From assembly GCA_028718045.1 (NCBI GenBank), contig JAQUMQ010000095.1:1-6064 (forward strand): 6,064 nt of DNA, written 5' to 3'. The number at the start of each line of letters is the position of its first letter. The first letter of the stretch is position 1. This DNA is from Actinomycetota bacterium (GTDB taxonomy: Bacteria; Actinomycetota; Humimicrobiia; Humimicrobiales; Humimicrobiaceae). Position numbers and translations under genes: made by a program. Under the pieces are notes generated by a model, which was given only the letters and a program-made list of their open reading frames with translations, did not search any database and was not told the origin of the DNA. Shown here in pieces: positions 5,619-6,064 of this stretch.

Positions 5619-6064
5619 TTACCTTAGTTTCTTCCCAAGCATAATAGCAATATCTGATACCTGATGAAGCATTTCTTTGGTTTGTTTTGTATTTAGCGCC
5701 TGCTGACCATCGCATAATGCTTTCTCGGGTTCATTATGAATTTCTACGATGAGTCCGTCTGCACCGACAGCTATGGCAGCTCTGCTCATCGGGATAACCA
5801 GATCACTTTGTCCAACCGCATGCGAAGGATCGATAATTATGGGAAGTTTGCTTAACTTCTTTATCACAGGCACTGCAGAAAGATCGAGCGTGAACCTCGT
5901 ATATGGTTCAAAGGTCCTTATACCTCTCTCGCATAATATAACTTCCGCATCGCCTTTCGAAGTTATATATTCCACTGCCAAAAGCCATTCCTTTATGGTT
6001 GCAGCCCATCCCCTTTTTAATATTACTTTTTTGTTCAATTTGTTTGCGACTGCTCCTACTTTTT
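5619..6064 (-). CDS. aroF: 3-deoxy-7-phosphoheptulonate (DAHP) synthase, type I-beta, C-terminal part
   Basis: The C-terminal 147 residues of the first enzyme of the shikimate pathway, which condenses phosphoenolpyruvate with erythrose 4-phosphate. The frame stays open to the right edge, so the N-terminal half (about 190-200 residues of a usual ~340) lies outside. A TTG at 6038 is an internal Leu codon, not the start. Visible landmarks are LKRG with the phosphate-binding Lys; CERGIRTFE; TLDLSAVP; DPSHAVG with a metal-ligand His (codon 5822-5820); IVEIH with a metal-ligand Glu (5744-5742); and LCDGQQAL with a metal-ligand Asp (5711-5709). The His-Glu and Glu-Asp spacings, 26 and 11 residues, equal those of Thermotoga maritima DAHP synthase (His272, Glu298, Asp309). 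The metal-ligand Cys and the GPRSF-type motif should lie beyond the edge. An N-terminal regulatory ACT-like or chorismate mutase domain cannot be judged. The residue after LKRG is Trp, where Met or Gln-like residues are more usual. Confidence 0.95.
   Translation of the reverse strand, partial: KVGAVANKLNKKVILKRGWAATIKEWLLAVEYITSKGDAEVILCERGIRTFEPYTRFTLDLSAVPVIKKLSKLPIIIDPSHAVGQSDLVIPMSRAAIAVGADGLIVEIHNEPEKALCDGQQALNTKQTKEMLHQVSDIAIMLGKKLR
5936..5968. repeat. Perfect 10-bp inverted repeat inside the DAHP synthase gene
   Basis: ATATAACTTC (5936-5945) pairs exactly with GAAGTTATAT (5959-5968) around a 13-base loop. It lies in the coding sequence for the stretch just before CERGIRT. Its length is close to what chance allows in AT-rich DNA of this size, so it is recorded as visible structure without a proposed function. 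Confidence 0.35.

Noticed and set aside
5619..6038. Treating the TTG at 6038 as the start of a short 139-residue protein
   Set aside because: The frame continues open to the window edge with DAHP synthase-like residues, and the known family needs the N-terminal half of the barrel.

Overview
The window holds four protein genes, all on the minus strand, in an AT-rich background. In transcription order (high to low coordinates) they are: the 3' part of a type I-beta DAHP synthase gene (aroF-like, cut by the right edge), a complete PcrA/UvrD-type DNA helicase, a complete protein of the L-fucose/L-arabinose isomerase fold family, and a complete M20-family metallopeptidase/deacylase. All four end in TAA. 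There is no tRNA, rRNA, CRISPR array, insertion sequence, phage gene or toxin-antitoxin pair that I can recognise.

The organism is a bacterium with low G+C DNA. The helicase has the C-terminal Tudor-like module found in PcrA proteins, the sugar-isomerase-like gene has a near-perfect Shine-Dalgarno sequence (AAAGGAG), and the DAHP synthase is the short I-beta kind. These fit a Firmicutes-like or related lineage, but the window does not fix the taxon.

Layout: 1-156 is non-coding apart from a weak hairpin. 157-1302 is the M20 enzyme, which carries two long perfect inverted repeats inside its coding sequence. 1303-1542 is a 240-base gap with a possible promoter and a three-copy 13-base repeat that can form two competing hairpins. 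1543-2958 is the isomerase-like gene. 2959-3199 is a 241-base gap with a clear ribosome binding site, a catabolite-operator-like sequence and a weak terminator for the helicase gene. 3200-5500 is the helicase, and 5501-5618 is a short AT-rich gap. 5619 to the right edge is DAHP synthase.

The genes do not look like one functional operon. Gaps of 118 to 241 bases separate them, and their roles differ: aromatic amino acid entry, DNA repair, sugar or sugar-derivative isomerisation, and amide hydrolysis. The isomerase-like and M20 genes could both serve catabolism of a substituted sugar or amino-acid conjugate, but only adjacency supports that. I found no convincing undescribed system. The points most worth a second look are the substrate of the isomerase-like protein, the intergenic three-copy repeat, and the long hairpins within the M20 gene.
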